Part shown: positions 6,793-15,847 of the stretch, one piece after another
How positions within the stretch are numbered: position 1 is the stretch's first letter
Layout: each line of letters begins with the position of its first letter
Assembly: GCA_024402695.1 (NCBI GenBank)
Contig: JAKSTG010000006.1
Span: forward strand, 1 to 64,000
Length of the DNA: 64,000 nucleotides
Direction: 5' to 3'
From: Treponema sp.
GTDB taxonomy: Bacteria > Spirochaetota > Spirochaetia > Treponematales > Treponemataceae
Made by a program: the position numbers and the translations under genes
The notes under the pieces: generated by a model
Seen by the model: the letters and a program-made list of their open reading frames with translations, nothing else
What the model was told of the DNA's origin: nothing
The model's database searches: none

Positions 6793-8102
6793 AAAAAAAA
6801 CAAAGTCTTTTAATTTATTGTTTGTTATTTTTGGCTGTATCAGTTTATGCTTCAGAAAGCAGTGAAAGGAAATATGATTTTTCTCTGTTCGACGGAACTT
6901 TGGATTCTTTCACAATGCGTCAGATGAAAGAGAATTATATGTCTGCTCAAAGAATTGCTGTGGATTCTATAAACGAATTATGTGGAGAAAAAACATTTCT
7001 CAAAATAAAAGTTTCTGATTGGATTAATTATTTATGGCCTTCGCTCACAATGGCTGTAACCCATGAAGAAGGACACCGATCAATTCTTACTGCAAATCAT
7101 ATTGGTTCTATTTCTCAGCCGTTTTTTAATGGTCATGGGGCGGCCTATGTTAAAGGGGTTACAAATCAGACCCTTATTGATTTTCGCGATTCAGATAAGC
7201 CTTCATTTATTCGAATGTATCTTGGAGGAATGGAAAGCGATTATTTGATGCTTCGTGAAAGTGAAAAAATGGCAGCTTTTGGATTTGATAACAAAGAAGT
7301 TTTGTATCCTGATTTTATATTCCGTACACTTTCAATTACCGGTTATCTTGAAACAGGTTTTATATATCATGCTGCGGAAACACAAAGTTTTTATAAATGG
7401 TACTGGAAAACTTTTTATGGGCTCAAAGAAGAGCCAAATGAACTTGAAAGAGACATTTGCGGATTGGATCCATTTGGTGCAACAAAGGCTCTTTTTGAAG
7501 ACAATTATGAATTTCATAGATATGAAACCCCTGAAAATTTTACGAAAGAAGAAAAAGATTTTATAACTTATCGTGTTGGCTATAGAAGTTACTTGAATGT
7601 GCTCAATCCATTTCTATTCATGAAGGAGAATTTCAGAATTACTGATGATTTTTACCTGACAGGTAACATAGGTTATTTTATGGTTCCCTTTGGTGATTCA
7701 ATTGAAGAAAACCTATACTTTCAGTATAAAGGGTTTTCGTTAAGCAACTTGAATTTTCATTTTTATGCTAGACAGAATGAGAATTATAAAACATGGTTTC
7801 CATCTTTTGGACTTGAGCTTTTGGAATTTGATCCTTCAAGCTGGCTCAGTATTTCAACAGGTGTTCACATCTGGTGGCAGCCCGAGGATTTATCTTTTTA
7901 TGCAACAGATTCCTTTGTTGGTGGCGCCTTTGAAATAAAGACCAGATTCATGCTTCCATCATCTTTTGAAGGAAAAACGCATTATGTAAAAAATTGGGGA
8001 ATTACAGCCGGGACCTTATATAAATCGGCTGGTTACATGCCGGGCATAGAGCAGCACAAGTCTCATTTCAGATTTAGTCTTGGTTTAAGTATGGAATTTT
8101 AA
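6789..8102 (+). CDS. Outer-membrane protein with an HEEGH metallopeptidase-like motif
   Basis: No named family recognised. The 437-residue product has a signal peptide (about 1-21, ending VYA). The first half is mostly helical and contains THEEGH near residue 95, a match to the zinc-binding HExxH motif with an extra Glu. A third ligand is not obvious, though several Glu and His residues follow. The second half (about 265-437) has alternating hydrophobic and polar strands (FYLTGNIGYFMVPF, WLSISTGVHIWW) and ends in a terminal Phe (LGLSMEF), typical of an outer-membrane beta barrel. AAGGA precedes the ATG, which overlaps the end of the C39 relic by four bases. It looks more AT-rich than its neighbours, possibly pointing to transfer together with the relic. 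Confidence 0.65.
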   Translation: MKKKQSLLIYCLLFLAVSVYASESSERKYDFSLFDGTLDSFTMRQMKENYMSAQRIAVDSINELCGEKTFLKIKVSDWINYLWPSLTMAVTHEEGHRSILTANHIGSISQPFFNGHGAAYVKGVTNQTLIDFRDSDKPSFIRMYLGGMESDYLMLRESEKMAAFGFDNKEVLYPDFIFRTLSITGYLETGFIYHAAETQSFYKWYWKTFYGLKEEPNELERDICGLDPFGATKALFEDNYEFHRYETPENFTKEEKDFITYRVGYRSYLNVLNPFLFMKENFRITDDFYLTGNIGYFMVPFGDSIEENLYFQYKGFSLSNLNFHFYARQNENYKTWFPSFGLELLEFDPSSWLSISTGVHIWWQPEDLSFYATDSFVGGAFEIKTRFMLPSSFEGKTHYVKNWGITAGTLYKSAGYMPGIEQHKSHFRFSLGLSMEF

Positions 8103-8126
8103 GGCAAAACATAATATCTTACTCTC

Positions 8127-9074
8127 ATGCGAAAATTAACTAAATTTCTACTTGGAGTTATTCTTATGCTTGATACAGCAATGATGGCCGGATGTGCATC
8201 TGCACAGAAAAATGAACCGGAAGTTAAACCAGCCGAAACAAAAGTGATTCTGAATGAAGACGGAATTGCAGTTTTCCCACCAAAAAGTGCCCTGGCTTAT
8301 GTAGACGGAAAAGACTACGGAAAACTTGAACACAAAACATATTTTTCAAAAATTGCCGAAAAGGAAAAGGGAATAAATATCCTTCTTCCTCCTGGATACA
8401 CAACAGAAAAGAAATATCCAGTGCTTTATCTTCTTCACGGAATTTTCGGTGATGAATATTCAATGGTAGGAAATCCAAACGGTGGAAACTCTGTTACAAT
8501 TGCTAACCTTATTAATCAGGGGCTGGCTTCAGAAATGATCGTTGTTTATCCTTTCATGTACACAAGCAAGACACAGCCACAGTGTTCCGCAATTGATGAA
8601 GCAAACGTTGCCTGTTATGACAACTTCATTGATGAAATGACAACAAGCATTATGCCTTTCATTGCAGAAAACTATCCTGTTCTTGAAGGCCGCGGCAATA
8701 CAGCTATCTATGGATTCAGTATGGGTGGTCGTGAATCTCTGGCCTGTGCTTTCTACCGTCCTGATCTTTTCAAATTTGTTGGAGCAGTTGCACCGGCACC
8801 TGGACTGGTTGAAGGAAAAGACTTTGCAATGTATCACAAAGGACAGTTTGCAGAAGCTGATGTTAAATTCGACGAAAGCAAAACATATCCTGATCTTCTT
8901 ATGATTTGTGCCGGAGACAGCGACAGTGTTGTCGGAGTTTTCCCACTTACTTATCATAACCTTTTCCTGAAGAACGAAGTAAAACATATCTGGTGGAGTA
9001 TTCCTGGAAGTGACCACGGAGATCCTGCAATCTCCAGCGGAATCTACAATTTCGTTCAGCGTATTTTCAAATAG
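8127..9074 (+). CDS. Esterase lipoprotein, CE1/esterase D-like alpha/beta hydrolase
   Basis: A surface or periplasmic serine esterase. Residues 1-23 form a lipoprotein signal with lipobox MAGC (Cys23). The alpha/beta-hydrolase fold follows: YLLHGIFGDE (oxyanion loop), the nucleophile elbow GFSMGG (Ser near 198), and GSDHGD with the catalytic His near 297. The family includes feruloyl and acetyl-xylan esterases, and the adjacent GH5 enzyme supports removal of side groups from plant polysaccharide, but the substrate cannot be read from sequence. A later in-frame ATG with better spacing from GGAG exists but would destroy the signal peptide, so 8127 is chosen. Confidence 0.85.
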   Translation: MRKLTKFLLGVILMLDTAMMAGCASAQKNEPEVKPAETKVILNEDGIAVFPPKSALAYVDGKDYGKLEHKTYFSKIAEKEKGINILLPPGYTTEKKYPVLYLLHGIFGDEYSMVGNPNGGNSVTIANLINQGLASEMIVVYPFMYTSKTQPQCSAIDEANVACYDNFIDEMTTSIMPFIAENYPVLEGRGNTAIYGFSMGGRESLACAFYRPDLFKFVGAVAPAPGLVEGKDFAMYHKGQFAEADVKFDESKTYPDLLMICAGDSDSVVGVFPLTYHNLFLKNEVKHIWWSIPGSDHGDPAISSGIYNFVQRIFK

Positions 9075-9093
9075 AAGATTTTAGGAAAAATCT

Positions 9094-9122
9094 AAAAAAA
9101 GGGGCCGAAAGCCCCTTTTTTT
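9094..9122 (+). terminator. Intrinsic terminator after the esterase gene
   Basis: GGGGC (9101-9105) and GCCCC (9111-9115) enclose CGAAA, flanked by A7 and T7. Confidence 0.9.
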
Positions 9123-9150
9123 GTTTTAACAAAAATTTTATTACGTTCCC

Positions 9151-9167
9151 AAAAAAATTGGTATTTT
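9151..9167 (+). promoter_or_regulatory. Possible regulator site before the GH5 gene
   Basis: AAAAAAATTGGTATTTT lies 30 bases before the GH5 start. The same 17-mer with one change occurs between the araC-type regulator and the sugar-binding protein (11057-11073). Two copies beside genes of one likely regulon suggest an operator or activator site, but AT-rich chance similarity is not excluded. Confidence 0.3.
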
Positions 9168-9196
9168 GCTAATTATTATCGTGTTATCCTTTTTTT

Positions 9197-10216
9197 ATGA
9201 AAACTTGGAACGGTTATATGAAAGGTGTAAATCTCGGTGGCTGGTTGAGCCAGTGTAATTACGAGAAAAAACATCTTAAAGAATTCATCACAGAAACTGA
9301 CATCAAAAAGATTAAGTCCTGGGGAATGGACCATGTTCGTCTTCCTTTCGACTTCAATATCATTCAGGACAAAGCCGGAAACTTCAGCGAAGAAGGATTC
9401 CACTATCTGGACAACGCCGTAACCTGGTGTCAGAATGCCGGACTTAATATTGTTCTGGATCTTCATAAGGCTCAGGGTTTCTCTTTTGATAAAGATGAAA
9501 TGGAAACAGGACTTTTTGGAAATCCTGTTTATGAAAAACTTTTCATTGATCTGTGGATCGTGATGGCAGCCCGTTACGGAAAAATCGGACCAAACGTAAG
9601 CTTTGAACTTTTGAACGAAGTAACAAGTCCTGCTTTCAATGAAGGCTGGATGAGACTTGCTGAAAAAACAATCAGGGAAATCAGACGCATCGCTCCGGAT
9701 GTACAGATTCTTCTTGGCGGTTACTGGAACAACAGTCCTGACGCTGTAAAAGATCTTATCCTTCCACCTGACAGCAAAGTTTATTACAACTTCCACAGTT
9801 ACGACCCAATGTGTTTTACTCATCAGGGAGCCGGCTGGCTGGCTGGAATGCCTGTAGATTTCCGTCTGAAATATCCTTTCAATTTTGATGATGAAGAAGC
9901 ACAGGGTGCAAAACCTTTCTATGAGCTCAGCAACATGAAATGGCCTAGCGGAAAATCTGATGTAAATCTGTTTGAAGAAAAATTCGCAGATGCCATCAGA
10001 TGCGCAGAAGAAAGAGACACAATCCTTTACTGCGGTGAATACGGAGTAATCGATTATGCCGATCCTGAATCAACCTGCAACTGGTTCAAGGAAATCAACA
10101 GTGTTCTGAACAAATACAAAATCGGACATTGTATGTGGAACTACAAAGAAAAGAACTTTGGTCTTGAAGGAAGTCATTACGATAGTGTTCGCGATGAAAT
10201 TCTGAAATCAATTTAG
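9197..10216 (+). CDS. Glycoside hydrolase family 5 (endoglucanase-like), cytoplasmic
   Basis: A (beta/alpha)8 retaining glycosidase of 339 residues. MKGVNLGGWL is the usual GH5 opening. MDHVRLPFDF carries the conserved Arg, FELLNEV holds the acid/base Glu near 140, and YCGEYG the nucleophile Glu near 281, so the enzyme should be active. There is no signal peptide, which suggests action on imported oligosaccharides such as cello-, xyloglucan- or manno-oligosaccharides; activity class within GH5 is not decided. No ribosome binding site is present. TGTTATCCT, an extended -10-like sequence, ends six bases before the ATG, so the mRNA may be leaderless. It lies between an esterase and an AraC regulator. 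Confidence 0.9.
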   Translation: MKTWNGYMKGVNLGGWLSQCNYEKKHLKEFITETDIKKIKSWGMDHVRLPFDFNIIQDKAGNFSEEGFHYLDNAVTWCQNAGLNIVLDLHKAQGFSFDKDEMETGLFGNPVYEKLFIDLWIVMAARYGKIGPNVSFELLNEVTSPAFNEGWMRLAEKTIREIRRIAPDVQILLGGYWNNSPDAVKDLILPPDSKVYYNFHSYDPMCFTHQGAGWLAGMPVDFRLKYPFNFDDEEAQGAKPFYELSNMKWPSGKSDVNLFEEKFADAIRCAEERDTILYCGEYGVIDYADPESTCNWFKEINSVLNKYKIGHCMWNYKEKNFGLEGSHYDSVRDEILKSI

Positions 10217-10225
10217 AACTAAAAA

Positions 10226-10256
10226 AGAAAGGCAGTCTTTTAAGACTGCCTTTTTG
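10226..10256. terminator. Bidirectional terminator between the GH5 and araC-type genes
   Basis: AAAGGCAGTCTT pairs with AAGACTGCCTTT, flanked by A and T tracts on the two sides. It serves both convergent genes. Confidence 0.9.
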
Positions 10257-10261
10257 TTTCC

Positions 10262-11002
10262 TTAAGTGTTTGCCCATCTTTTACCGTAATTCAGCCGGCG
10301 GTATTCTTTCGGAGTCATTCCAACATGTTTTTTGAAAACTGAAATGAAATAGGATTGTGAACTGAAGAAAAGATAGTTGCTTATTTCTTCAAAACTCTGG
10401 TCAGAAAAAGCCAGAAGATTTTTTGCAGTTTCGATTCTCTGTTTCTGGATGAACTGGGAAATTGAAATGCCGGTCTGCTGCTTGAAAATCGATGAAAGAT
10501 AAGAAGCATTTGCATTTGAGGCCTGAGCAATTTCTGGAAGACTAAGTGGCATGTAAAGATGATTGTTGATGTAATCAATTGCCAGCTTTACTGATTTGTT
10601 CAGACCGCTTCTTTTTTTGATGTTCTTCATGCGGTTGGTGAAATCAAAAACCAGGTCGTGATGAATCTGGGTGATTTCTTCTTCGTTGTTGATTGTATCA
10701 AGTTTGCGGATGTAAAGGTCACTGAGAGTATAACTGGTTTCAAGAGGAAGACCACCTTCAATGCAGAAACGGGTAATGAGGGCAATGGTGATTACCAGAT
10801 GGTATTTCATGTTGCGGAGAGGATTTCGGGAAAGTATTCCAAGTCCTTCCTTTGTAAGAGGGCTCATATACTTTTTAACCAGCTCTTCATCTCCCGACTG
10901 AACAGCGGAATAAAAGGCCATTTCTGAGTCATAAGGAAGGTGAAACTTCTCATTTTCGCTCTGTTCAAAGAGGGCATGTGCCAATTCTCTGTTGGTATTC
11001 AT
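10262..11002 (-). CDS. AraC-family transcriptional regulator
   Basis: A 246-residue regulator. The C-terminal 100 residues form the two-helix-turn-helix AraC DNA-binding domain (LPEIAQASNANASYLSSIFK, then the second helix pair ending MTPKEYRRL). The N-terminal 140 residues are helical and do not match the cupin sugar-binding domain; they resemble the helical N-terminal domain of YesN/YisR-like regulators from spirochaetes and firmicutes, so the effector is unknown. It is flanked by the GH5 gene (convergent) and a sugar-binding protein gene (divergent), both plausible targets. TATAAT lies six bases before the ATG with no ribosome binding site, so the transcript is predicted leaderless. Confidence 0.85.
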   Translation of the reverse strand: MNTNRELAHALFEQSENEKFHLPYDSEMAFYSAVQSGDEELVKKYMSPLTKEGLGILSRNPLRNMKYHLVITIALITRFCIEGGLPLETSYTLSDLYIRKLDTINNEEEITQIHHDLVFDFTNRMKNIKKRSGLNKSVKLAIDYINNHLYMPLSLPEIAQASNANASYLSSIFKQQTGISISQFIQKQRIETAKNLLAFSDQSFEEISNYLFFSSQSYFISVFKKHVGMTPKEYRRLNYGKRWANT

Positions 11003-11056
11003 AGGGGAATTATACTATAAAAAAGCAAATATCGCCAAATAATTTATTATATAACA

Positions 11057-11073
11057 AAAAAAATTAGTATTTT
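11057..11073 (+). promoter_or_regulatory. Second copy of the candidate regulator site
   Basis: AAAAAAATTAGTATTTT matches the site before the GH5 gene at 16 of 17 positions. It lies 55 bases before the AraC regulator start and about 147 bases before the sugar-binding protein start, in their shared divergent promoter region. Confidence 0.3.
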
Positions 11074-11219
11074 ATTAGGGAATTCCCCCATATCATATAT
11101 TTAGCTGGAAGTTGTACAGGCAATTCTGAAGGCTGTTAGTTTTCGGAGTTGCCATTTTGTAACATTCCAAATGAAATAGTTTTTAATAAATAACTTCATT
11201 TTTATTATAGGAGATAAAT

Positions 11220-12635
11220 ATGAAAAGAACATTCAAGAAGGTTGTACTCGCAACAGTTTTCGCAGCAGTTGCAGTAACAAGCGTTTTTGCCGCACCAAAG
11301 ACAAAAATGACAAAAGACGACAAAGCCCTCTTCAAAGAGCTGGATAAAAAATGGAAGAACCAGCCAGAATTCATCGATCCAAAAACCGGAAAAATCTACG
11401 ACTTCGGTGGAATGGAAGTAATCGTTGCTGACTGGTGGAGTGATCCTGTTGATGCAAACCTTAAACCTGCAAAGACAAAGATCGAAGAAGACCGCCGCAA
11501 CTGGCACAAATACCTTGGTATGAAATATAACTTCAAGGTAATCGAAAGAGGTATCGGAAGCTGGAACACACACCCACAGACAGTTGCTAACTACTGTGTA
11601 CTTGGTGGAGACGAAAACTACGTATTCACAATCGATACACGTTCTGTAACAACAGGTCTTAAATCACAGCTCTTCTATGATATGAGCAAAAACAAGGACG
11701 TTGACTGGAACCAGAGAAAATATGACGCTGCTACAAAGAAGCTTATGACTAAAAAAGGCGGAATGTACGGATGTCGTCCAATGGCTCCAGAGCCACGTAC
11801 AGGTCTGTTCTTCAACAAACGTCTTCTTTCAGAAGCTAACATCGATCCAGATTCAATCTATGACATGCAGAATGCAGGAACATGGACTTGGGATAACTTC
11901 GAAAAAGTTCTGAAACAGATTACACGTGATATCGACAATGACGGTGTAATTGATGTTTGGGGAATGGCAAACCACAACACAGAAGTTTGTCACGTAATTC
12001 TTGAATCAAATGGTGGATCAGTAATCAAATATGATGAAAATGACAAACTGGTAAACAACATCGAATCAGAAGCTTCTATCGAAGCTATGACTTGGGGTCA
12101 CAAAATGCAGTCACTTTATGAAATGCCACAGCCAGAAGGTTCTGAATGGAACTGGATGTATGCAGCATTCATGAACGGACAGGCAGCATTCATGGCTGAA
12201 CAGGAATACTTCGTAGATACACTTGCTGAAATGCAGGATGACTGGGGATTCGTATGTTTCCCTAAAGGACCACGTGCAAAAGATTACAAGTGTGTAAATA
12301 TCGACAACATCTACATCGTTCCAGCTGTTTACGGTGATGAACGTGCCGGCAAAATCACAAAGATTTACGATATCTACATGACAGAATGTCCTGGATATGA
12401 TTCTGGTGATGACTGGAAAGAAGACTTCTACGCTCGCTTCCGCGATGAACGTGCTGTAGATGAAACACTGGCAATCATGAGAACACACGGAAGCACACTG
12501 CTTTCTAAACTGGTTCCTGGTCTTGAACCTGGTGATGTTTTCTGGACAGTATACCCAGGATGGGAAACAATGCAGGAAGCTTGTGACAAAGTTCGCAACT
12601 CTTGGAATGCTCTCATCAAAGAAGCTAACAACTAA
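11220..12635 (+). CDS. Extracellular solute-binding protein (family 1, sugar ABC transport)
   Basis: A 471-residue periplasmic binding protein with a Sec signal peptide (about 1-25, VFAA cut) and no lipobox. The pattern GLFFNKRLLSEANI, WTWDNFEKVLKQIT and FMNGQAAFMAEQ is typical of carbohydrate-binding proteins of ABC importers. DIDNDGVIDVWG near residue 240 resembles a calcium-binding loop. No permease or ATPase genes adjoin, so it must work with components encoded elsewhere. The leader is long (over 100 bases from the divergent promoter region) and TAGGAG precedes the ATG. It is divergent from the AraC regulator, which probably controls it. The particular sugar is unknown. Confidence 0.88.
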   Translation: MKRTFKKVVLATVFAAVAVTSVFAAPKTKMTKDDKALFKELDKKWKNQPEFIDPKTGKIYDFGGMEVIVADWWSDPVDANLKPAKTKIEEDRRNWHKYLGMKYNFKVIERGIGSWNTHPQTVANYCVLGGDENYVFTIDTRSVTTGLKSQLFYDMSKNKDVDWNQRKYDAATKKLMTKKGGMYGCRPMAPEPRTGLFFNKRLLSEANIDPDSIYDMQNAGTWTWDNFEKVLKQITRDIDNDGVIDVWGMANHNTEVCHVILESNGGSVIKYDENDKLVNNIESEASIEAMTWGHKMQSLYEMPQPEGSEWNWMYAAFMNGQAAFMAEQEYFVDTLAEMQDDWGFVCFPKGPRAKDYKCVNIDNIYIVPAVYGDERAGKITKIYDIYMTECPGYDSGDDWKEDFYARFRDERAVDETLAIMRTHGSTLLSKLVPGLEPGDVFWTVYPGWETMQEACDKVRNSWNALIKEANN

Positions 12636-12677
12636 ATAAAACAAGCCGTGCACTAAACGCACAGCTTTATGCAGAAT

Positions 12678-12709
12678 AGCCACCTTGAAAAAGGTGGCTG
12701 TTTTTTTTA
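12678..12709 (+). terminator. Intrinsic terminator after the solute-binding protein gene
   Basis: AGCCACCTT and AAGGTGGCT enclose GAAA and are followed by eight T residues. Confidence 0.92.
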
Positions 12710-12710
12710 A

Positions 12711-13649
12711 CTATGAATTTTTTTTATTTGAAAGGAACAATCCGAAGATTGTTAAGGCAGCGCCGGCAAGTCCCATGGTTGTAATTTTTTCGCCAAGGAA
12801 AACAAAGGCAAAAATAATTGTGATGACAGGAATAAGGTAAAGACCAACAGTGATTTTTACAGTTCCGATTGTGTTGCAGGCGTAACCCCAGGCGGCAAAG
12901 CAGAAGGCCGAAGCTCCAAGTCCAAGGAAAAGAAGATTCACCCAGTTCATTGGTTTTGCGAAGCGGGCTTTGTTTACAGCCGCAGTCAGGTTTACGTAAA
13001 AAGAACTTTCAGGTCCAGATACTGTGGCTCCCAGAATAAAGAAGGGAACCATTGCAAGAATTGCGTAGAAGAAAAATCTTCTGGTGCAAAGGATGTCATC
13101 GTAACCCAGGTTGTTTACTTTTGAAACAAACAGAGAGTAGAAGCCCCAGCTTATGGCCGACAGCAGGGCTAGAAGATCACCTTTCGGACTCAGGTGAAAT
13201 TCAGCATGTCCATTGAAGCTTACAAGAGCGATCCCGCTTAAGGCAATTATAAATCCCAGAACAAACCAGAAATTCAGATGTTTTTCTTTGAGAAAAATTT
13301 GGGCGATGATTGCAGTAAAGATCGGACAGATTGAAACGATGATACTTACGTTTGAGGCGGTTGTAAAATTGATGGCGATGTTTTCAGCCTGCTGGTAAAT
13401 TGTGATTCCAGAAAGTCCGGCCAGGAAGAACCACCAGTTTTCCTTTTTGTTTTTTAAAACAAGAGGTTTTGGTTTGATGATCCATAAACCGGCGTAGGCG
13501 GCAAGGAATCTAAAAAAGAGGATTTCAAAGGCTGAAAAGTCTTTAAGAAGGGCTTTTGTACATACAAAGGTGATGCCCCATAAAAAAACCGATACTGCGG
13601 CCAGAACGTAGCCTGCTACAGGATTTCTAGAATTATTGATTTCTTCCAT
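12711..13649 (-). CDS. EamA/DMT-family metabolite transporter
   Basis: A 312-residue inner-membrane protein with ten predicted helices arranged as two EamA repeats (about 10-140 and 155-305). Family features include a helix-1 segment ending in a conserved Lys (GITFVCTKALL) and the C-terminal GEKITTMGLAGAALTIFG. DMT exporters move amino acids, purines or other metabolites; the substrate cannot be predicted. The ATG begins two bases after the stop of the HAD phosphatase gene on the same strand, so the two are transcribed and probably translated together. Confidence 0.88.
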   Translation of the reverse strand: MEEINNSRNPVAGYVLAAVSVFLWGITFVCTKALLKDFSAFEILFFRFLAAYAGLWIIKPKPLVLKNKKENWWFFLAGLSGITIYQQAENIAINFTTASNVSIIVSICPIFTAIIAQIFLKEKHLNFWFVLGFIIALSGIALVSFNGHAEFHLSPKGDLLALLSAISWGFYSLFVSKVNNLGYDDILCTRRFFFYAILAMVPFFILGATVSGPESSFYVNLTAAVNKARFAKPMNWVNLLFLGLGASAFCFAAWGYACNTIGTVKITVGLYLIPVITIIFAFVFLGEKITTMGLAGAALTIFGLFLSNKKNS

Positions 13650-13651
13650 AC

Positions 13652-14314
13652 TTAAACAAGCAAATCCCGTAAATCTTTTACTGTTTCGGCAATGTAGTCG
13701 GCACCGGCTTTTTCATGTTCAGGTCTGTCGCCGTATCCGAAAAGAATTCCGCAGGATTCAATTCCGTTTTCTTTGGCGCCTTCAATGTCGTGAAGTCTGT
13801 CACCGATCATAAGAACTTTTGATTTTTCTTCTTCAGTAATACCTGCGCTCTCAAGGGCGTAAGCAATAACTTCTGCTTTGCGGGCGCGGGATTCATCCAT
13901 GTTGCTTCCGCAGATTTTTTCGAAATATTTCGAAAGTTCAAATTTGTCACAGATTTTTACAGAGTATTCTTCCGGTTTTGAAGTAGCTACAAGAAGTCTG
14001 TAGCCGGCATCTTTCAGTTCCTGAAGCAGTTCAGGAATGCCGTCATAAACGCGGTTTTCAAAAAGGCCTACAGTGCCGAAATATTCACGGTATTTTTTTA
14101 CACCGAGCAGGGCCTGTTCCTGATCAAAACCGAACTGGGTTTTGAAGGTATCAATAAGAGGTGGTCCAATGAAGCTGCAAAGTTTTTCGTAACTTGGGAT
14201 TTCAAGTCCGAAATATTTAAGGGCGTTAATAAAGCCGTTGGTGATTCCCTGTGCCGGGTCAGTAAGGGTTCCGTCCAGGTCAAAAAGTAAGATAGATTTA
14301 CCAGTGATTTTCAT
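13652..14314 (-). CDS. HAD-superfamily phosphatase, phosphoglycolate phosphatase-like
   Basis: A 220-residue HAD hydrolase. Motif I is LLFDLDGTLTD (nucleophile Asp), motif II is VATSKP, the conserved Lys is in RKAEVI, and motif IV is MIGDRLHD. The helical cap (residues 18-85) is of the PGP/beta-phosphoglucomutase type. The exact substrate (phosphoglycolate, pyrophosphate or a sugar phosphate) is not determined. No ribosome binding site is seen, and TAAGAT lies eight bases before the ATG. It shares a 42-base divergent region with rpoN and heads a two-gene operon with the DMT transporter. Confidence 0.85.
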   Translation of the reverse strand: MKITGKSILLFDLDGTLTDPAQGITNGFINALKYFGLEIPSYEKLCSFIGPPLIDTFKTQFGFDQEQALLGVKKYREYFGTVGLFENRVYDGIPELLQELKDAGYRLLVATSKPEEYSVKICDKFELSKYFEKICGSNMDESRARKAEVIAYALESAGITEEEKSKVLMIGDRLHDIEGAKENGIESCGILFGYGDRPEHEKAGADYIAETVKDLRDLLV

Positions 14315-14356
14315 TTGTGTTTATCTTAATGGTTTTTATGATAAAATACAAAAGTC

Positions 14357-15847
14357 ATGGCATCAGGTTATACACAGTCCCAGGGACAAATTCAGAAAGC
14401 TTCTCAAAAACAGATTCAGCGCATGAGTCAGAAACAGATTCAGGCGGTGCGTTTCCTGACATTAAGCAGCCGTGACCTTCGTGAGGAAATCTATAAAGCA
14501 GTCGAAGAAAACCCTGCTTTGGAAATAGTCGAAGATGTTTCGGTAAATGCCGATTACGACAGAATAACTTCAGGGGCTGTTCCTTCTTCCGGCAGTGGAA
14601 TGACGGCCGATGAATATCAGCGGGCTTTGGAAAATCTTGAAGATAACACAGAAACTCTTCAGGAGCATCTTCTTTTCCAGCTTGATTCAATGAACATCCC
14701 CGAAGACGTACAGGCTTTTTGTACTCAGCTCATTTATAACCTGGACCAGAACGGCTGTTTCGGAAGTGGTCTGAAACCTGAAACCTTTTTGGACAGAACA
14801 AATCCACGTCATGATGAAGAGTTCATTGCAAAGTGTATAGAACTGGTTCAGCGTCTTGATCCTATTGGTTGCTGCGCAAAGAATCCGGAAGACAGTCTGC
14901 TGGTTCAGGCCAAAATAACTGGACCTGATCAGACTCTTGCAATTTTCCTTCTGGATGGAAATCTGGAAATGCTGAATCCTCCGGAACCTGCCAGGGTTTT
15001 GAAAAAGATAAAAGATTTTCAGAAAGCCTGGCACAGTAAAGCTTTTGCGCCGGCTCTGCCCATAGACCAGATAAAACTGGACGAGGCGGAAGTCTCTGCC
15101 GCCATTAAGTTCATCCTGAGTCTGAATCCGCACCCCGCCGCCGGTTTTGTAAGCGACTCTACAAAAGCCGGAATCCAGGCGGCAGACATTGCCCTTGTAG
15201 TGGAAAAGAAATCGGGAGCTCTTCAAATTGATGACCTGGAAAGAGGTCTCATCCGTATAGACGACAAAAATTATTTTGAAGTTAAGACTCCCGGTGGTTA
15301 TCTTCCAAAACTCAGAATTGTTCCTTTGTTTCAGAAAAAAAGCGACAAGCCGGAAGTACAGGCTTTCCGTGAAAAATACCTGAACAAGGCAATTGATTTT
15401 TTGGGAAACCTTCAGTTCCGCGAAAGCACAATTCTTCTTCAAGGCTGTCAGATTGTTCTGGAACAGAAAGAATTCTTTTTGAAGGGACCGGGAAACTTAA
15501 AGCCTCTTACAAGACGCAGCATTGCCGAAAAAATCGGGGTTCACGAAAGTACCGTAAGCCGCGCAACAAGCCGCAAAAATCCGCGATTTGTACAGACAGA
15601 ATTTGGACTTTTCCCTTTGAGTTATTTCTTCCAAAGTGGAGTAACTGCAGGAAGTTCTGAAGGAAACGCAGAATCCACTTCAAGTTCTATTTCTGCAGAC
15701 ACCGTAAAACATCTTATCAAACAGATTGAAGATGAAAATAAAAAAGCCGGCGGCAAGAAACTTTCAGATCAGAAAGTCTGCGACCGGCTTAATGAGCAGG
15801 GCATTAACATTGCCCGCCGAACTGTAAATAAATACAGGAACTCTTAG
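14357..15847 (+). CDS. rpoN: RNA polymerase sigma-54 factor
   Basis: Directs RNA polymerase to -24/-12 promoters that need an AAA+ activator. The 496-residue protein has the Gln-rich activator-contact region I (residues 1-50, with MSQKQIQAVRFLTLSSRDL), the core-binding region, a helix-turn-helix (EKIGVHESTVSRATSRK, about 395-412) and the RpoN box near the C-terminus (ARRTVNKYR in place of the usual ARRTVAKYR). No enhancer-binding protein is encoded here. The start lacks a ribosome binding site; TAAAAT ends nine bases upstream. Its 3' end overlaps the convergent ricT gene by four bases. Confidence 0.95.
   Translation: MASGYTQSQGQIQKASQKQIQRMSQKQIQAVRFLTLSSRDLREEIYKAVEENPALEIVEDVSVNADYDRITSGAVPSSGSGMTADEYQRALENLEDNTETLQEHLLFQLDSMNIPEDVQAFCTQLIYNLDQNGCFGSGLKPETFLDRTNPRHDEEFIAKCIELVQRLDPIGCCAKNPEDSLLVQAKITGPDQTLAIFLLDGNLEMLNPPEPARVLKKIKDFQKAWHSKAFAPALPIDQIKLDEAEVSAAIKFILSLNPHPAAGFVSDSTKAGIQAADIALVVEKKSGALQIDDLERGLIRIDDKNYFEVKTPGGYLPKLRIVPLFQKKSDKPEVQAFREKYLNKAIDFLGNLQFRESTILLQGCQIVLEQKEFFLKGPGNLKPLTRRSIAEKIGVHESTVSRATSRKNPRFVQTEFGLFPLSYFFQSGVTAGSSEGNAESTSSSISADTVKHLIKQIEDENKKAGGKKLSDQKVCDRLNEQGINIARRTVNKYRNS

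Noticed and set aside
11220-12635. Complete sugar ABC transport operon
   Set aside because: Only the binding protein is present; the next genes encode a DMT transporter and a phosphatase on the other strand.
14687-15442. 251-codon frame opposite rpoN
   Set aside because: Shadow of rpoN; no ribosome binding site and unusual composition.
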